DNA from: Arabidopsis thaliana
Lineage: Eukaryota; Streptophyta; Magnoliopsida; Brassicales; Brassicaceae
NCBI RefSeq assembly: GCF_000001735.4
Contig: NC_003071.7
Location: 73,001-137,000 of the forward strand
Direction: 5' to 3'
DNA length: 64,000 nucleotides
Position 1 is the first letter of the stretch; every line of letters begins with the position of its first letter. Shown here in pieces: positions 10,786-23,491 of the stretch. The position numbers and the translations under genes are program-made. The notes under the pieces are model-generated. The model was given only the letters and a program-made list of their open reading frames with translations. It was not told the DNA's origin and did no database searches.

Positions 10786-12088
10786 TCACCGACCTGTGAG
10801 CTTGACCATCCATGCACCACCCAAGTAGAGCCCCAGAAGCGGTGTTGCTAGGAGCATTTGAGTGACAGGGTCTGTCGAGGGTGTGACAACAGCTGCTGCA
10901 ACCACCGCACCTACCACCACATATCTCCAAATTGATAGCATTTGATCTCCCGACACAACCCCTACTTGTCCCAGGAGTAACTGAATGACTGGAACCTGTA
11001 AACCAACAAGAAGCAGCCAAAATTCCAGGTGAAGATGGCTAAAGCAACGTTTAGGAACATGTATAATATCATATTGCCACATACCTGGAAAGAAAGGCCT
11101 GTGCTGAACATAAGCACTAGTACAAACTCAAAGTACTGGTCGATAGACCACAGAGATTCTACCACACCTTCAGCGTAATTCACAAAGAAATTCAAGGCTG
11201 CAGGGGTTAAAACCCAGTAGGAGAAAGCAAGTCCAGCATAGAAGAGCAATGAGGAGCCAAATACAATTGGCCCCAGAAACCTTCTCTCAGCCCGTGTCAG
11301 ACCGGGAAGGACAAAAGCTATAATCTCATACAGGATCACTGGGCTCCCTAGTAGAAGCCCGCAATAACCGGAGACCTGCACCGCAACACAAGAAAAAGAA
11401 AATCATCTATCTTGAATATGATGCTATCTGTCGTCAATCTGATCATTACCTTTAAAGTTGTGAAGAAAAATTCGCCAGGAGCAAGCTGGAGAAACCGTAC
11501 ACCCTGAGTTTTGACGGGAGCTTCAAGAAAGACAATAAGATCTTTGGAGAAGGCGAAGCATCCCAAGATTGCAGCTCCTACAGCCAAAACAGAGACGAAT
11601 ATTCTCTCCCGGAGCTCCTCGAGATGGTCGAAAATAGTCATTTCTTTGTCATCAGGGAGCTCCTCTTTACGGGGATACAGAAACTCATAGACCGAACTTG
11701 ATCTATCTTCAGATGAATCTGCCACAGCAGCAGTGTGTAATTCATCACTAACTAACTAACTAACTATATCAACAACCCGGGGAGATGATAATAAAAATCA
11801 ATCAAGAAAGTGGAGTTTCTCCTAATAATAAATACCTGGTGGTCTGTCTTCTACAGCAGAGCCAACGCCGGGGGTGGTCTCTGTTGGTGAATCGTCGTCA
11901 TTGAGAGCTGACACCGGCCCAAAGCCTTTGCTCCGGCGTTGCGTGACGGAGTATCGGAGTCCAGCTTCCCTCCACGAATTGCAGAAAGTTACAGCGTAAG
12001 GACAACGCTGCTTTGTAGGCGAACCCAAGTTGCGAGTGGTGAGGCGGAAATGGTGGATAAGAGCAGAACTAGTGCTTGTGCTGCTCAT
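10786..12088 (-). CDS. TATC: Sec-independent (Tat) protein translocase TatC, chloroplast
   Basis: Five exons, 12088-11836, 11718-11450, 11375-11085 and 10995-10786 plus their introns as drawn (four coding blocks in total), give 340 aa. Residues 1-~75 are a Ser/Thr/Arg-rich plastid transit peptide ([20 protein letters not shown]). The mature part starts with the TatC signature [15 protein letters not shown]. Six membrane helices follow, with [20 protein letters not shown] at the conserved loop. Family knowledge: TatC is the thylakoid receptor for twin-arginine precursors (cpTatC-Hcf106-Tha4) and its loss gives albino plants (APG2). An in-frame upstream ATG exists at 12205, but MSSTSTSS begins the transit peptide. 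Shares a 355-bp divergent promoter with ORC4. Matches AT2G01110. Confidence 0.93.
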
Positions 12089-12443
12089 CTCTCGAAGAAT
12101 CCTCTCTCGTATCGTATGTTGTTGATTTTCAATTGCAAAGAGAGCTTCAGAGAAGGAACGATTGGTTCCGGTCGAGTTTCGTTGCCCACATTTGATATTT
12201 TCCAAAACAACCCAATCCTTTTTTTTTTCTCCGTTAAACCTTCTTCCATCACAAACTTGCTAACACAATGTAAACGACGTCGTTATTAGGAGAAAGCAAA
12301 GGAGCTTTATTGGGCCTTTTATTGCTTTATAAGGCCCATTACTACGGCCCATAGAGTAAGTTTATACTAGTAGTGATGATGGGTGTTCACTTCACAGTTC
12401 ACACAGAGGGCTCGCTTGGCTTGTCAGTTTTCCCGCCAGTCCG
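12089..12443. promoter_or_regulatory. Bidirectional TATC/ORC4 promoter with E2F site and three site II elements
   Basis: Only 355 bp separate the two start codons. TTTTCCCGCC at 12428-12437 contains a full E2F consensus (TTTCCCGCC) and lies 6 bp upstream of the ORC4 ATG. Site II (TGGGCC/GGCCCA) motifs lie at 12311-12316, 12333-12338 and 12346-12351. Family knowledge: plant ORC genes are E2F targets expressed at G1/S, and site II elements drive expression in dividing cells. The E2F site is inside or next to the ORC4 leader. Confidence 0.7.
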
Positions 12444-15027
12444 ATGGGCAAAGAGACTCCGGCGGAGAAATCCCTAAATCTGATTCGCGGGAGACTCTGT
12501 GATCCTAGTTATGTCTTCAGACCTCTTTCCGCTTCGTCAGATAGCAATTACAGGTCTGATTGCTTCACTCACTTGTCGCTTAATTTCTCGAAACGAATTT
12601 GCTTTTAACCTAATAGTACAAACAAATTTGTCAACACACAGTAAATTGAAGTTCATTGTATCAACCTCTATCACGGAGGGATGCAACAACTCGATGTTGC
12701 TTCTCGGCCCTCGCGGCTCTGGCAAAGCTGCTGTATGTCGAACCCTGCTTCCTTCTACTCTCTATCTCCGTCATTGGCGTNTGATTTCTTCTTTTATTTC
12801 AAAAAATGGGTTGATTTCAGGTCTTGGATCTCGNTNTAGGTGANTTATTGGAGCAGTTTCCTGATTCAGTATCAGTAGTATGTCTGATTTCTTATACATT
12901 TGGAACTATCTCCTATATCTAATCTCATCGTTATGATCTTACTACCATCTCAATGTGATTGCAGATCAGATTGAATGGACTCTTGCATAGTGATGATAAT
13001 TGTGCCTTTAAGGTCTAAGAGAGGGAGAGAGCCCACCATTCTCATTTCCTACACCTAATCTATTCATTCACTCACCGTCTTACATTGATTTTTCAGGAAA
13101 TTGCCAAACAGTTGTGCATGGAACACCACCTACTATTCTCCAAAATGGTATGACATTGTTCTCTCCGAATGTTCTTTCTCTTTGCTGTGTAGCCAATGTC
13201 TCAGTTGACTTGCTTTCTCTCTTGCACTTCCAGGCATCATTCGATGACAATTCACAATTCATTATAGCCATGTTGCGGTCAGTATTTTTACCTTTACATA
13301 AATGAGCCTTTTTGATATTCAACGCAGACAAACTGATAGAGATATTTCAGGGCATGTGGACTAGCACATAAGACTATCATCTTTGTGCTTGATGAATTTG
13401 ACATGTTTGCACAGGCAAGAATTCTGGTTTCTTTTAACCTTTGATGAACAAAGGAATTGGACATTGGTGTTTTCTATCCACTCACCCTATTATCTGCTTA
13501 TATATATATAGGGAAAGCAGCGGTTGCTATACAGTNTGCTGGACGATGCTATGCAATCTGTAACCTCACAAGCTGTTGTCGTCGGTATTAGTTCTCGACT
13601 GGTATGAGCATCGCTATACAGATATATGTGCTTTGGGCTTTACAAACTGTTTCTTGTATGTATTTTTATGTTTGATGACAGCTGACTTTGGTTCTTGTTA
13701 ATACTACTCTGGTTCAAAATCTTATAATATGCAATCTGTCACCACAGGACGCCGACCAACTTCTGGAGAAAAGAGTGAGATCTCGCTTTTCACACAGAAA
13801 ATTTTTGTTTCTTCCTCCTTCCAGGGAAGAACTTGACGGGTAATGAGCAGCTTCTTTTCTGTAATAGCCAGTCAACTATTTTTCCAATCAACTTATTTAA
13901 CTAATAGGAACTATGTTTCTAGTTTGTTTGTACACCTGCTGTCTCTACCAGCAGACTCAGGCTTCCCCAGTGGATATGTTTCTCGGTTCAATGATAAGAT
14001 TAAGGTTCTAATATCCAATCCCAATTACTACTATGACATGCTTAGCTTTTAGATGATGTTGATTCTTGTTCTGAACAACTGATACTAACCAATTTCAAAA
14101 AAAAAAAACCTATTGTGCAGAATTTAACATCAGACACGAGATTTAAAGACATACTTAAGACATTGTTTAATGCTAATTCTACTGTGAACAGTTTCCTGAA
14201 GTTTATGTAAGTTCTTCGATTACAATCATGAGATGTTTCCTTAAGATATCATTTTCTCTGTGTTGAGTCTATCTCTTGATGTTAGATTCTGCGCTGTTTC
14301 TTTAATGAATTTGGAATCTGGCCTCCTCTCTCTTGAGAACTTCAAAGCAGCACTTTCAAGTATGCAAAGGCAACCAAAGTTGGAAGCCGTTAGAGGTATA
14401 ATAAGCTGCGGTGTTGCATATACATTTTCCTTGGGAATATCTATTGACACTATCTTTGTTGAGCAGATTGTTCCGTACTGGAGCTTTATCTTCTGGTCTG
14501 TATGAGGAGGTTAGAAGTGAAGGAGCAAAGCTCATACAACTTCATCAGTGTGATGAAAGGTAATCTGTAAATTTGGTTTAAACCATGGCACCACTATGAA
14601 AATGACTTGAGATTCCATGTGTATTCCAGAGTATAAGGCGATACACGATTCTTTTCATACCTCAGACTACTACGCACAAAATGTCTGCCTAAGGGTATGT
14701 TTATAGCTCTCATGAGATGCCATGGTTTAAAGGTGGTGGTCTAAATGGTTGACATGACAGGCATTTGAGCACCTGAGAGAGCGACAAGTTATATGCTATG
14801 CAGAGAATAGAGGACAGTCTCAGACAGGAGAGTACCGTTTGCAGAAGCTTTTGATATCAGCCTCTGAGCTTCATCAGGGAATGAGATCTCATGCTTGTTG
14901 CCCCGTAAGTCTCTTTTTCATCCATACCCTCCTATTCTTCCCCTTATTTTTGTAAACAGATTTCAACTTTGTGACATTTTTCCCTCCGATGGAACAGGCC
15001 ATCCTTCTCAAGTTATTGGACCATTGA
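12444..15027 (+). CDS. ORC4: Origin recognition complex subunit 4
   Basis: Sixteen exons (12444-12553, 12642-12732, 12821-12877, 12965-13012, 13097-13147, 13234-13277, 13351-13414, 13512-13601, 13748-13839, 13923-14004, 14121-14206, 14286-14395, 14467-14559, 14630-14694, 14761-14904, 14998-15027) join in frame to 418 aa. Walker A is GPRGSGKA (59-66), Walker B IIFVLDEFD (143-151) and a sensor-like ISSRLD follows; this is the AAA+ ORC4 core, with a winged-helix region to the end. Family knowledge: ORC4 is part of the six-subunit complex that marks replication origins and loads MCM. The intron after 13414 has a GC donor (gcaaga). Ambiguous bases in exon 3 and at 13536 leave four codons unresolved. 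Matches AT2G01120. Confidence 0.93.
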
Positions 15028-15846
15028 TCTCTGTGTTTTTGTCCCTTGGGAATAAGACAAGTCTCTCAAGGCCCTGTGATATGTATGTTTATTTCATGGT
15101 AAAAGCTACTTGGTTTACAAACTGTATCTTTAGTTTTTGCTTTGTGTTTACGCTATATATATATAAAGGGAGAGTGCATGTCAACACATACCCGTGATTA
15201 CACAAACAACTTTCTCTACTACACACAAACCCATTTGAGTCTCAACATCAAACCCTTCAACTCATATAATTACACATCATGCTAACAGTTAAGACCCGCA
15301 CAAATTGGAGATCTTAATTCACCATATCCAGATCGACTCTATCTCTCTCAGACTCTCACTTTTGTGCTTGCACCAACGAAGTGTGCTCCCCATCTCCACC
15401 CTTTCTGTGTCATATTATGAGCATTTATCTCCCTTCAGCTCCGTTTGATCACAAAGAGATGCTTGGAGTCTATCCTTTGTCTTCCCAGTTTTGCTCTGTC
15501 TCGCCCAGAAAAATTATGGACTCCATAAAAATGCCTTCTTTCTGATAAGATTTGCTTATAGAAAATGGTTTTTCATAGATAATAAGACCGATAATTACAA
15601 GACCTTGAGGAATTTGTTGATGGAGCTCCTCCCACTCCCCTAGATTACTCACTAAATACTCATAAAACTCTCCTAACTCTCTTAGACTTCTTATATAGAT
15701 AAGACTCATGAGCACAACATAAGCTTAACCATAGTTACTTGCCATTACCCACACCAAACCATGGTTAATCTATAATACGTGCAATTCTAATAGAGCCTTT
15801 GAGCCTTGAAGCCCACTGACTGTATCACTTTCTGCATTGGTCTCAA
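15028..15846. other. Convergent intergenic region, no supported gene
   Basis: Lies between the 3' ends of ORC4 and the helicase. A (TA)n run sits near 15156-15166. 15540-15720 is TG...CA-bounded and AT-rich with a TATA-like stretch on the minus strand, reminiscent of an LTR, but no matching target-site duplication was seen. Otherwise unremarkable. Confidence 0.35.
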
Positions 15847-18800
15847 TCAGAGGTGATCTTTCTTGCCTTTCTTCAGCAGCTTTGACATATGATTCACCTG
15901 CTCATGACTTTCCTTAGCCCCTCCCTTCAGCCATTGTATAGCTTCAGCTGCCGCATCCTTCTCAGCACTCTTCTTGTTGCTGCAAGGCTGTCCCATGATC
16001 TGTGTCTCGTTAAACTCTACTGTTGTTTGGAACTTGTTGTTCTTCAACTGCTTAGTCTTATACATCGGTACTGTATAACCAGCCCTCGTGAGTATTGTTT
16101 GGAGCTGACTTTTGGAATTGTCACCCCCCGGCCCACTTTCGGTCCTTGAAAACAATGACGGTTTTGTTGACAACGCCGATATTTCCAAAGGCCTAAGTAT
16201 TTGGTGACCAAACACAAATCTTCCATCACATCCATCCTCAGAGACCAACAACCGTATAGCTGATAAGAGTTCACGGTGTGCTTGCATATCCACTTTAGGA
16301 TTAAGTAGCTGGAATGTTTTTAAAAAGTATCATAACTCAGATGTCCATTGCCTAACGAGATCTGATATCACAGTAGAAATACCTGACAGAATGAAAACAA
16401 CAAAGGTGGGTACTTTTGAGATTTTAAGAAACTCACTTTGTTCTGTATTAGCTCGTCAAGCTCTTTCTTCAAGGTTTGGTATATCTCTGCAACATCAGGT
16501 TTCATGAAAAACTCCAAGTATCCTCCCAACATTTTCAGGTGGCCATCCTGCCAAAAAGCCCAAAAACAAAAGTTGACAATGAAATTGCTGTCAATCCTGA
16601 TAACAAAAACAAGAGTACAAGCAAGTCCAACAGAGAAAAAAGGCTCACAGTGTCTCCTTTGGAGATGCTACCGCCAAAGAGGATAAGAGTAGAGTCAGAG
16701 CAGGCTGTCGAATCCCTCAAGAAAACGGAGTTCACTTTTATCTTCTCGTTGAAAACCAACCACGGATATGGTATTTTTGTCTCCCTTGCATTTTCAGAAT
16801 TCTATGGGGAAAAAAAAAATGAATGTAACAAATTTCCAACCAAACTGTTATGTTAGGTATACCACCATCATTAATTTTAACTGGATGGATGCGTACTGAG
16901 TAAAGAAGAACTTGGCCATCCTCCATCGTCTTCAGGGAAAATGATCTCTCATTATGCTGCATGTGTCATATAGATGCTCAATAAAGCTAACTGCTGAATA
17001 CAGAGAGGCCACTGCAGGGCAAATAAATTCAGGAGAAGTACTCACCACAACTGAGCAGATTCCTGGATACATGCCATAGCAAATAACTGCTCGGGTAAGA
17101 TTTGCATCATTCCCCTCTGAATTGCAGATCGATGGGTTTCCATCTATAAGTCCAGTATCTTTGAGTAATGAGAAGAACTCTTTTCGAAGAGAATCAATAG
17201 CTCTCAGCGACTGTATTGACAGAAAGTTTTTCCAGCAGTAATCATATACAGCAGACTCTTCCTCAGCTTTTTTCCACCCCTCATATGCCCGAACAAGTGC
17301 AAGATGATCACTGTGATCACGTGAAAACTGGGACTTTGCGGCTTCTGCGAGCTGGGAAAGTTAAAAACGAAACATCATATTCTAAGGTCTTTCAGAAGAC
17401 ACGAGAATTCACAACACTTCATACCATCTGATTTCAAGACAAGATCTCTTTGGGAAAACTACGTCCATAATAAAAGTATTTTCAGAGAAGAAGATGGACG
17501 GTCAAGTCACCTTCACTAACAGAGAGACATGATGTGTTAAAGTTTAGTGGAAGAAGGGGCTTGCACGGGTATAACAAGAGACCAATAAATGGTATAACTA
17601 TAAGTCTATAAAGTGCTAGATAAGACGTTGAACTGCATTTTATCTTATACATGGTGGGAGAAGGACTTACATCTTTCTTGTCCTGAGGTGTCAAGAAAGG
17701 ATCTCTCACACTCAGGCCAGCCGCAACAGTCAATATGGGATCAAGGCAACCAAGAATAGCTCCTAGTATGAGCATTTTTCCAAGCTTTGGCTCCATGGGA
17801 AGCTTGGACAAATAACGACCTGCAAAGAATATCAACAACATGAGATAAATTTCAGTCCAGCTACCAAAACTGTCATGATTCAGCATATTTCCTCTAACCT
17901 AGAGTCGTGAGGTCTTCATTCTCATCCAATGCGCCAATTATCTTCAGAAATGCGATGGCCTTTTGAACCTGCGGGCAAAGGGGAAGAAACAAAATTACTG
18001 TATCATTGATTATTATAAGTTTGGTTCAAATCAAACACCTTCACTTGAGTAATGTTTAAAAACAGAAAACCTAACCAAAGAATCAAACAAATATGACGTA
18101 CGGCTAGTAGTTCAGGAGATTGCAGCGCCCTTGACAAGAACTCGGATATGCTTCCGAGGTTTAAGCTTTTGATTTGCAGGCACAGTGAGTGTAAAGGCGT
18201 CCTTAAAATTTCAGGCAACTGATATTCTGCAAAAGCATCATATACGCACTTTGGGTAAAGATGGTAACACTGTCCAGGTCGAACACGACCGGCTCTTCCT
18301 CTTCTCTGCAATCACAAACAGAGCATGAGAATCAACAATAAATATCACTAAATGTAAGCCCACGGACCAGTCAGATAGTTAAGATTGTTGGCAGTGAATA
18401 CTTATACTCATTTTTAGTAGTCCAGTGTATTTGAAATGCAACTACGCAAAAGACAAAGAAAGAAAATATAATAGCTAGTAGATTAACGTCTATGTAAACA
18501 GTACTACTAATCCCTGTCCTTGTTCCTGCGTTTCTTTTATTGAAAAAATTGACTAATGGTCATTCCTATTATGAATCTAGGGGGAAATGGCTCCGTAGTC
18601 TTATTAATAGTTTGATTCTCAAAAGCTAACAACTCTAACAAACTATAGCAATACCTGCTGAGCTGAAACCTTGGAAATCCAAGAAGGAAGCAAACAGGGG
18701 GTATTGTTTAATGCATCATAGGAGGTCTCTTTTGCCTTTCCACAGTCAATGACAAAAGCAACATCATTGATCGTGATGCTCGTTTCTGCGATATTAGTGG

Positions 18801-21635
18801 CTAGGACTATCTTTCTTACTCCACTTGCAGGTTCTTCAAATATTAACCTCTGCATTTACTCAAAATAAAGTCAACGGTTAATGATAAATATGGTATCTTT
18901 CAAATACAGGTTCTGGTTGCAAAGAACGGAGAGGGAAAAAGAGAAGAAATTGGTATCAGCTCTTCAACAGATGAACTCGGTTATATTCGACGGTCATTCT
19001 ACAATGCAAACTACACTAGCATGTGTTGTCATCAGGAGAAAAACATTATAAATCACCTGCTCAAAAGTTTCCATAGAACCATGGCAGGCAAGCAACATAA
19101 CCAAATCTGGGTTGCCAAAGATCGGATGAATCTGCAGTTTTTCTTTCAGAGAGCTGATATCATCCCACCCAGTCAAAAAAATTAAAATACCACCAGGACC
19201 CTCATTCTCACATATATTGCAAAGGAGAAATTCTATGAGGTTAAAACCAATGCAATCAGGATACCAACAAGATAAAGACTCTCGAGTCTCAGGGCTAAAC
19301 TCCTTGAAGTCAGCTGCTCTCAGTGCGTCCTGTTTGCATAAGGGAAAAAGAAATGAGGACCTAACATGTAGAGTTAAGCTGCTGATATTCTTTTTCTAGA
19401 TACCTCAACGACAAAGGTAATTTGGCTCTTCCGTTTTTTTGGGATCTGTTTGTTCATCTTCCACGTTCTTTCTTGACCATAATCATCAATTTGATTGTAT
19501 GGAGTCAATCTGTACCGGGTCATCTCCAGAATATCCTCTAGGAAATGACTACGAACTGGATATGTAAATCCCTATAGTGAAGAAGACAATATTAGTAGTT
19601 TCACTGGGGTTAATCAGAGCATATAGATCCAAGGAATATTGAACTCAGCAAAAGATTAAATATCTTGAAATGTTCTAAAGAGGATAAACAAATATGTTTC
19701 TTACTTACTGGAATATAAATGACACCTGCCCCACCAAAGTATGACGAGAAAAGCTCCGCATCTAAAGTTGCACTCATCAAAATCAGCTTAAGCTCTGAGC
19801 GACGAGATAGCAGATCCTTAAGAATGATAAGAAGGAAATCTAAAATACAAAAGTAATATAGTAAGACACCTAAATCAAGTTAAGCTAAAAATGAGGAGCT
19901 GCTTGATAGCAAAAGTATACATACCTTCATTCATTCCACGCTCATGAATTTCATCCACGATAACATGAGTAACTCCTCTTAAATTTCTATCTACCAACAA
20001 GCGTCTCAACAAAATGCCTGTGGTGCAGAAGAGTAAGCGGGTATCTCTTCCTTTAACACCTTCCAATCGAACTTTATATCCAACCTTCACAAAAAAGTAA
20101 GAAAAAAGCAAGAGAGCTTAATCAGTAAAAAAGAGAGGAATTCAAAGTATAAGAAGGGTCCACGCTAACTAGATATAGGAGCATGCAGGGTGAAACTCAC
20201 AGATTCACCCAACTGCTCTCCTCTCTCGTAAGCAACCCTCTCCGAAACAGACATAGCAGATATTCTCCTTGGTTGAGTACATATGATACTGGAAAAAGCT
20301 CCACGGTTTGCTTCAATCTCGGATTCTAAAATAAACTGCGGGATTTGTGTGGTCTTGCCGCAACCTGTTTCTCCAGAGATAACAATAACCTGCAATACGA
20401 AAATTTATGTGGGTAATCGGAACTAATACAAAACCAAGACGACCGTCAAGTTGATATTCGATTTTCTATTTGACACAGATGTCACACGACTGAGCTCAAG
20501 CATGCTTCCAGTTATCTTCTGTGCAGACCTGATTTTGTGAAATAGCTGTCAATACTGAATGCCTTTGCTTGAAAGCAGGGAGACTTGTACGAGAATCCAA
20601 CATTCTTTGGCCTTCTACGGATGCCTAATCAATGGAACACATCAAAACTAAATGGACGATGAAAAAGCATAGATGAAGAATATATTAAGGACCTAATATA
20701 AACAGAACCTGCCAATATTGTTGTCGATCACGCAGCTGCAAACTCCTTTGCCAAAGAATTTTGGTGGCAGAGATGGGTAGTGGTTGCTCAGAAAACCATT
20801 CATCAGTACTGCTAATGCTACTAGTTCTTGAGACGGAATTGGCAGGGACTCTATCTATCCTATTAGAGCTTTTACTGAGGTATTCTGTGAGGTAAGCTTC
20901 AACTCTTTGAAGAAGGTCAGTATGCAAATTCACCTGTAAATATTTTTGTATATATCTGCTCTTTAAAGAAAAACAAGCCGTCTTGCGTTAAGTGTAAGAG
21001 AAGAGAGTGAGGAGCAGCGGATAATACCTCCCTCTGTGGCTTCTTGTCATCTAAATCAAACCTATAGTTGGGGAGTGGGATCTTACTGAAGACAACAACC
21101 TTAGCATATGCATGACTGCAAAAAAGAAACAGAAATGGTTGTACTAGTGAGAAAGAAGAAAGAAAGGAGCAGCATGATTGATGTACCTATACAATCCCAG
21201 GGTTGTAGCCAGAGCAGCAAGTTTATCAAAATCCCGTCTATCTTTTTTCTCCCTGGAAATAACTTCTTGCTTTAAAGAATCTTTCAAAAGCATTGAAAAT
21301 CTCTTATTCCAATCATCCAAGTCGGCACAGTGAAAGGTACCCTCCTGCTGCAAATTGATATGGTTCCAGTAGAAAGATAAAGGGATTTTTATAAAATGCT
21401 ACTCGAGAGCAAATCGAAAACTAGAATCGCCATTGTAAGAGCATCAATCAAAAAGCTCAGAGATGCATGAAAAAAAGATGAAGAAGAAGTTAACCGGTTG
21501 GCGATCCTCGGAAACGCGGTCATCATAAGCGGAGACATAGCGAACTGGAGAGAGAGGAACAGGATTGAAGCCGTAATCGGAACCAAGGCGCTGGTGAGGC
21601 GGAACGTACAGCGAAGGAGGAAGACGATTCGTCAT
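15847..21635 (-). CDS. DExH-box (DEIH) RNA helicase with C-terminal dsRNA-binding domain
   Basis: Nineteen exons were joined in frame to 1113 aa: 21635-21495, 21347-21187, 21115-21028, 20933-20709, 20624-20529, 20389-20201, 20084-19925, 19839-19709, 19571-19404, 19329-19057, 18849-18655, 18305-18102, 17968-17899, 17819-17671, 17351-17046, 16956-16897, 16801-16649, 16547-16437 and 16308-15847. Motif I GETGCGKT (243-250), II DEIH (344-347), III SAT (376-378) and [10 protein letters not shown] (~609-616) are intact. HA2/OB domains follow, then a dsRBM at ~1028-1088 ([11 protein letters not shown] ... [14 protein letters not shown]). The architecture resembles the DHX9/DHX36 group. Substrate unknown; RNA remodelling is inferred. 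Exon 2 starts at a tandem acceptor (cagcag). Matches AT2G01130. Confidence 0.93.
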
Positions 21636-22005
21636 CGGAGCCAAATTCAAAACTCTAAACTCTCTCTACTGTAAGTCAAAAGTAAACTATAAAGAGGGAG
21701 AGAGATCTCCGCTGCTTCTTCTAACACTGAACTTGCAACTATGCCAATTTTACCTAATCGCCCTCCAAAAATTTTGTAAACTTAAAAGAAGAATTACACA
21801 ATTTGGTTTTGCAGTCAAACAGTAATCAGTCTTTCTGAGAGGAAATATAGATTTAAGAGGATGTTTTCACGTTGCTCACATACATATATGATATGATCGT
21901 GACTCGTGACTGTCTTTCTTTCTCAGAGACAAAACAAAAAAGGGAAAAAAAAACAAAAGACAACAATGGTCCTTAATCCTTATTACGATCTCTGAAATTA
22001 ACAAA
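21636..22005. other. Intergenic, helicase promoter and FBA3 3' UTR
   Basis: Short AT-rich spacer. Both flanking genes are on the minus strand. No further gene or clear motif seen. Confidence 0.4.
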
Positions 22006-23491
22006 TCAGTAGGTGTAACCCTTGACAAACATTCCTTTCTTGGCATCCTCGTTCTCTCCCTCGGCTGAGTATTTGCCGAGCTGGGCCAGTGAGTTGGCCT
22101 TTGCCCTCACCAACAGTGCCTTCTGCGAGGCCTCAATCTTCTCCGGCTTGCCTTGCCATGTTCTGAGCACGGAGTTCTGCAGGGCACGTGCGTATGAGAA
22201 GGACACATGCCATGGGTTTGGGCTCTGGTTCATGGCGTTCAGGTTCAGTGTGGCCTCTGCCTCTGATTGTCCTCCTGACAGAAACATGATCCCTGGGACA
22301 GCCGGAGGAACCCTCCTTTTCAGCATGGTGAGCGTGAAATCTGCAACGGTCTCGGGAGAGGCCTTGTTCTTGTGCTCAGCGCCTGGGGTGACCATGCTCG
22401 GCTTCAACAGAATGCCCTCAAACATGACGTTGTTCTGTGCCAAGTAGAAGAACACCTCTGACCACACTTTCTCTGCCACCTCCAGAGTCCTCTCTATTGG
22501 GTGGTCCCCGTCCAGAAGGATCTCTGGCTCCACAATGGGGACAAGACCATTATCCTGAGAGATGGCTGCATAGCGAGCCAGCCCCCACGCAGCTTCCTTC
22601 ACAGCCAGTGCTGAAGGACCGCAGGGAACACTCACCACTGTCCTCCTAGACAAACACACACAAACATCAAAACTAGGAAGAGCATTTTCACATCAAACCA
22701 AAGAGTTAATACCATATGTAAGATAACATGGTGAAATATATGACATACCACTTGGCAAAACGAGCGCCTTGCTTGTAGTACTCAGCAGAGCGTGAGGCCA
22801 ATCCATCCAAGCCTTGGCACCAAGACTCTTCGTTGGAACCGGCTAGGGGAGACAAGCCCTACGCGGTGGATTGCATTGTCAACACTTCACTCAACACACA
22901 TAAAAACTCAACTACTTATGATGATGATGACAGAATAAATGGATAAAAAATACCTTGTCAACTTTGATGCCAGGGACGATGTTGGCATCGCGCAAGCAAT
23001 CGACAAAGGTCTTACCGTCCTTGGTGGACTGGTAAAGAGTCTCCTCGAAGAGAATGGAACCAGAGATGTAATCGCCGAGGCCAGGAGTGGTAAGCAGAAG
23101 TTGCCTGTAGGCCTGACGGTTGTCCTCGGTGTTATCCAAGCCGATAGAAGCAAGCCTCTTCCCACAGGTTGCATTGGACTCATCGATCGCCAAGATACCT
23201 CTCCCAGGGGATGCAATGCTTTTCTATTACGCAATAATCAGAGAATCTCACTCTACGTTTGACTTTGAGAATTACGGAAACGAATCCAAACTAATAAAGC
23301 ATCAAAGAGAGAGAGAGGATAAGGAGGATACTCACGGCGGTTTTAACAAGCTCGTCGGAGTAAGCACCGGCGCGGATCGCGAAGGAGACTCGAGGAGGAG
23401 GAGAAGAAGAAGCAGAGGTGTGAGCAAAGGAGCGTTGGCCGATCCATGGAGAAGAGAGGGTGTTAGGCTTAACGAAGCTAGCAGACGCCAT
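22006..23491 (-). CDS. FBA3: Class I fructose-bisphosphate aldolase, plastid (FBA3-like)
   Basis: Four exons, 23491-23336, 23223-22954, 22858-22749 and 22645-22006, give 391 aa. Residues 1-~40 are a Ser-rich plastid transit peptide ([16 protein letters not shown]). The mature enzyme begins at [24 protein letters not shown]. The Schiff-base lysine sits in [13 protein letters not shown] (Lys ~260), and the protein ends with the class I C-terminal tyrosine (KGYTY). Reaction: fructose-1,6-bisphosphate to DHAP plus glyceraldehyde-3-phosphate, or sedoheptulose-1,7-bisphosphate formation in the Calvin cycle. Family knowledge: FBA3 is the isoform of non-green and vascular plastids. The last exon is much more GC-rich than the flanks, as usual for this gene. 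Matches AT2G01140. Confidence 0.95.

Noticed and set aside
15540..15720. Possible solo LTR (TG...CA ends, TATA-like box on minus strand)
   Set aside because: No matching 5-bp flanking duplication and no PBS next to it; ends are too common to be convincing.
22022..22649. Plus-strand ORFs over the FBA3 terminal exon
   Set aside because: Antisense to conserved aldolase sequence; they arise from its GC-rich codons.
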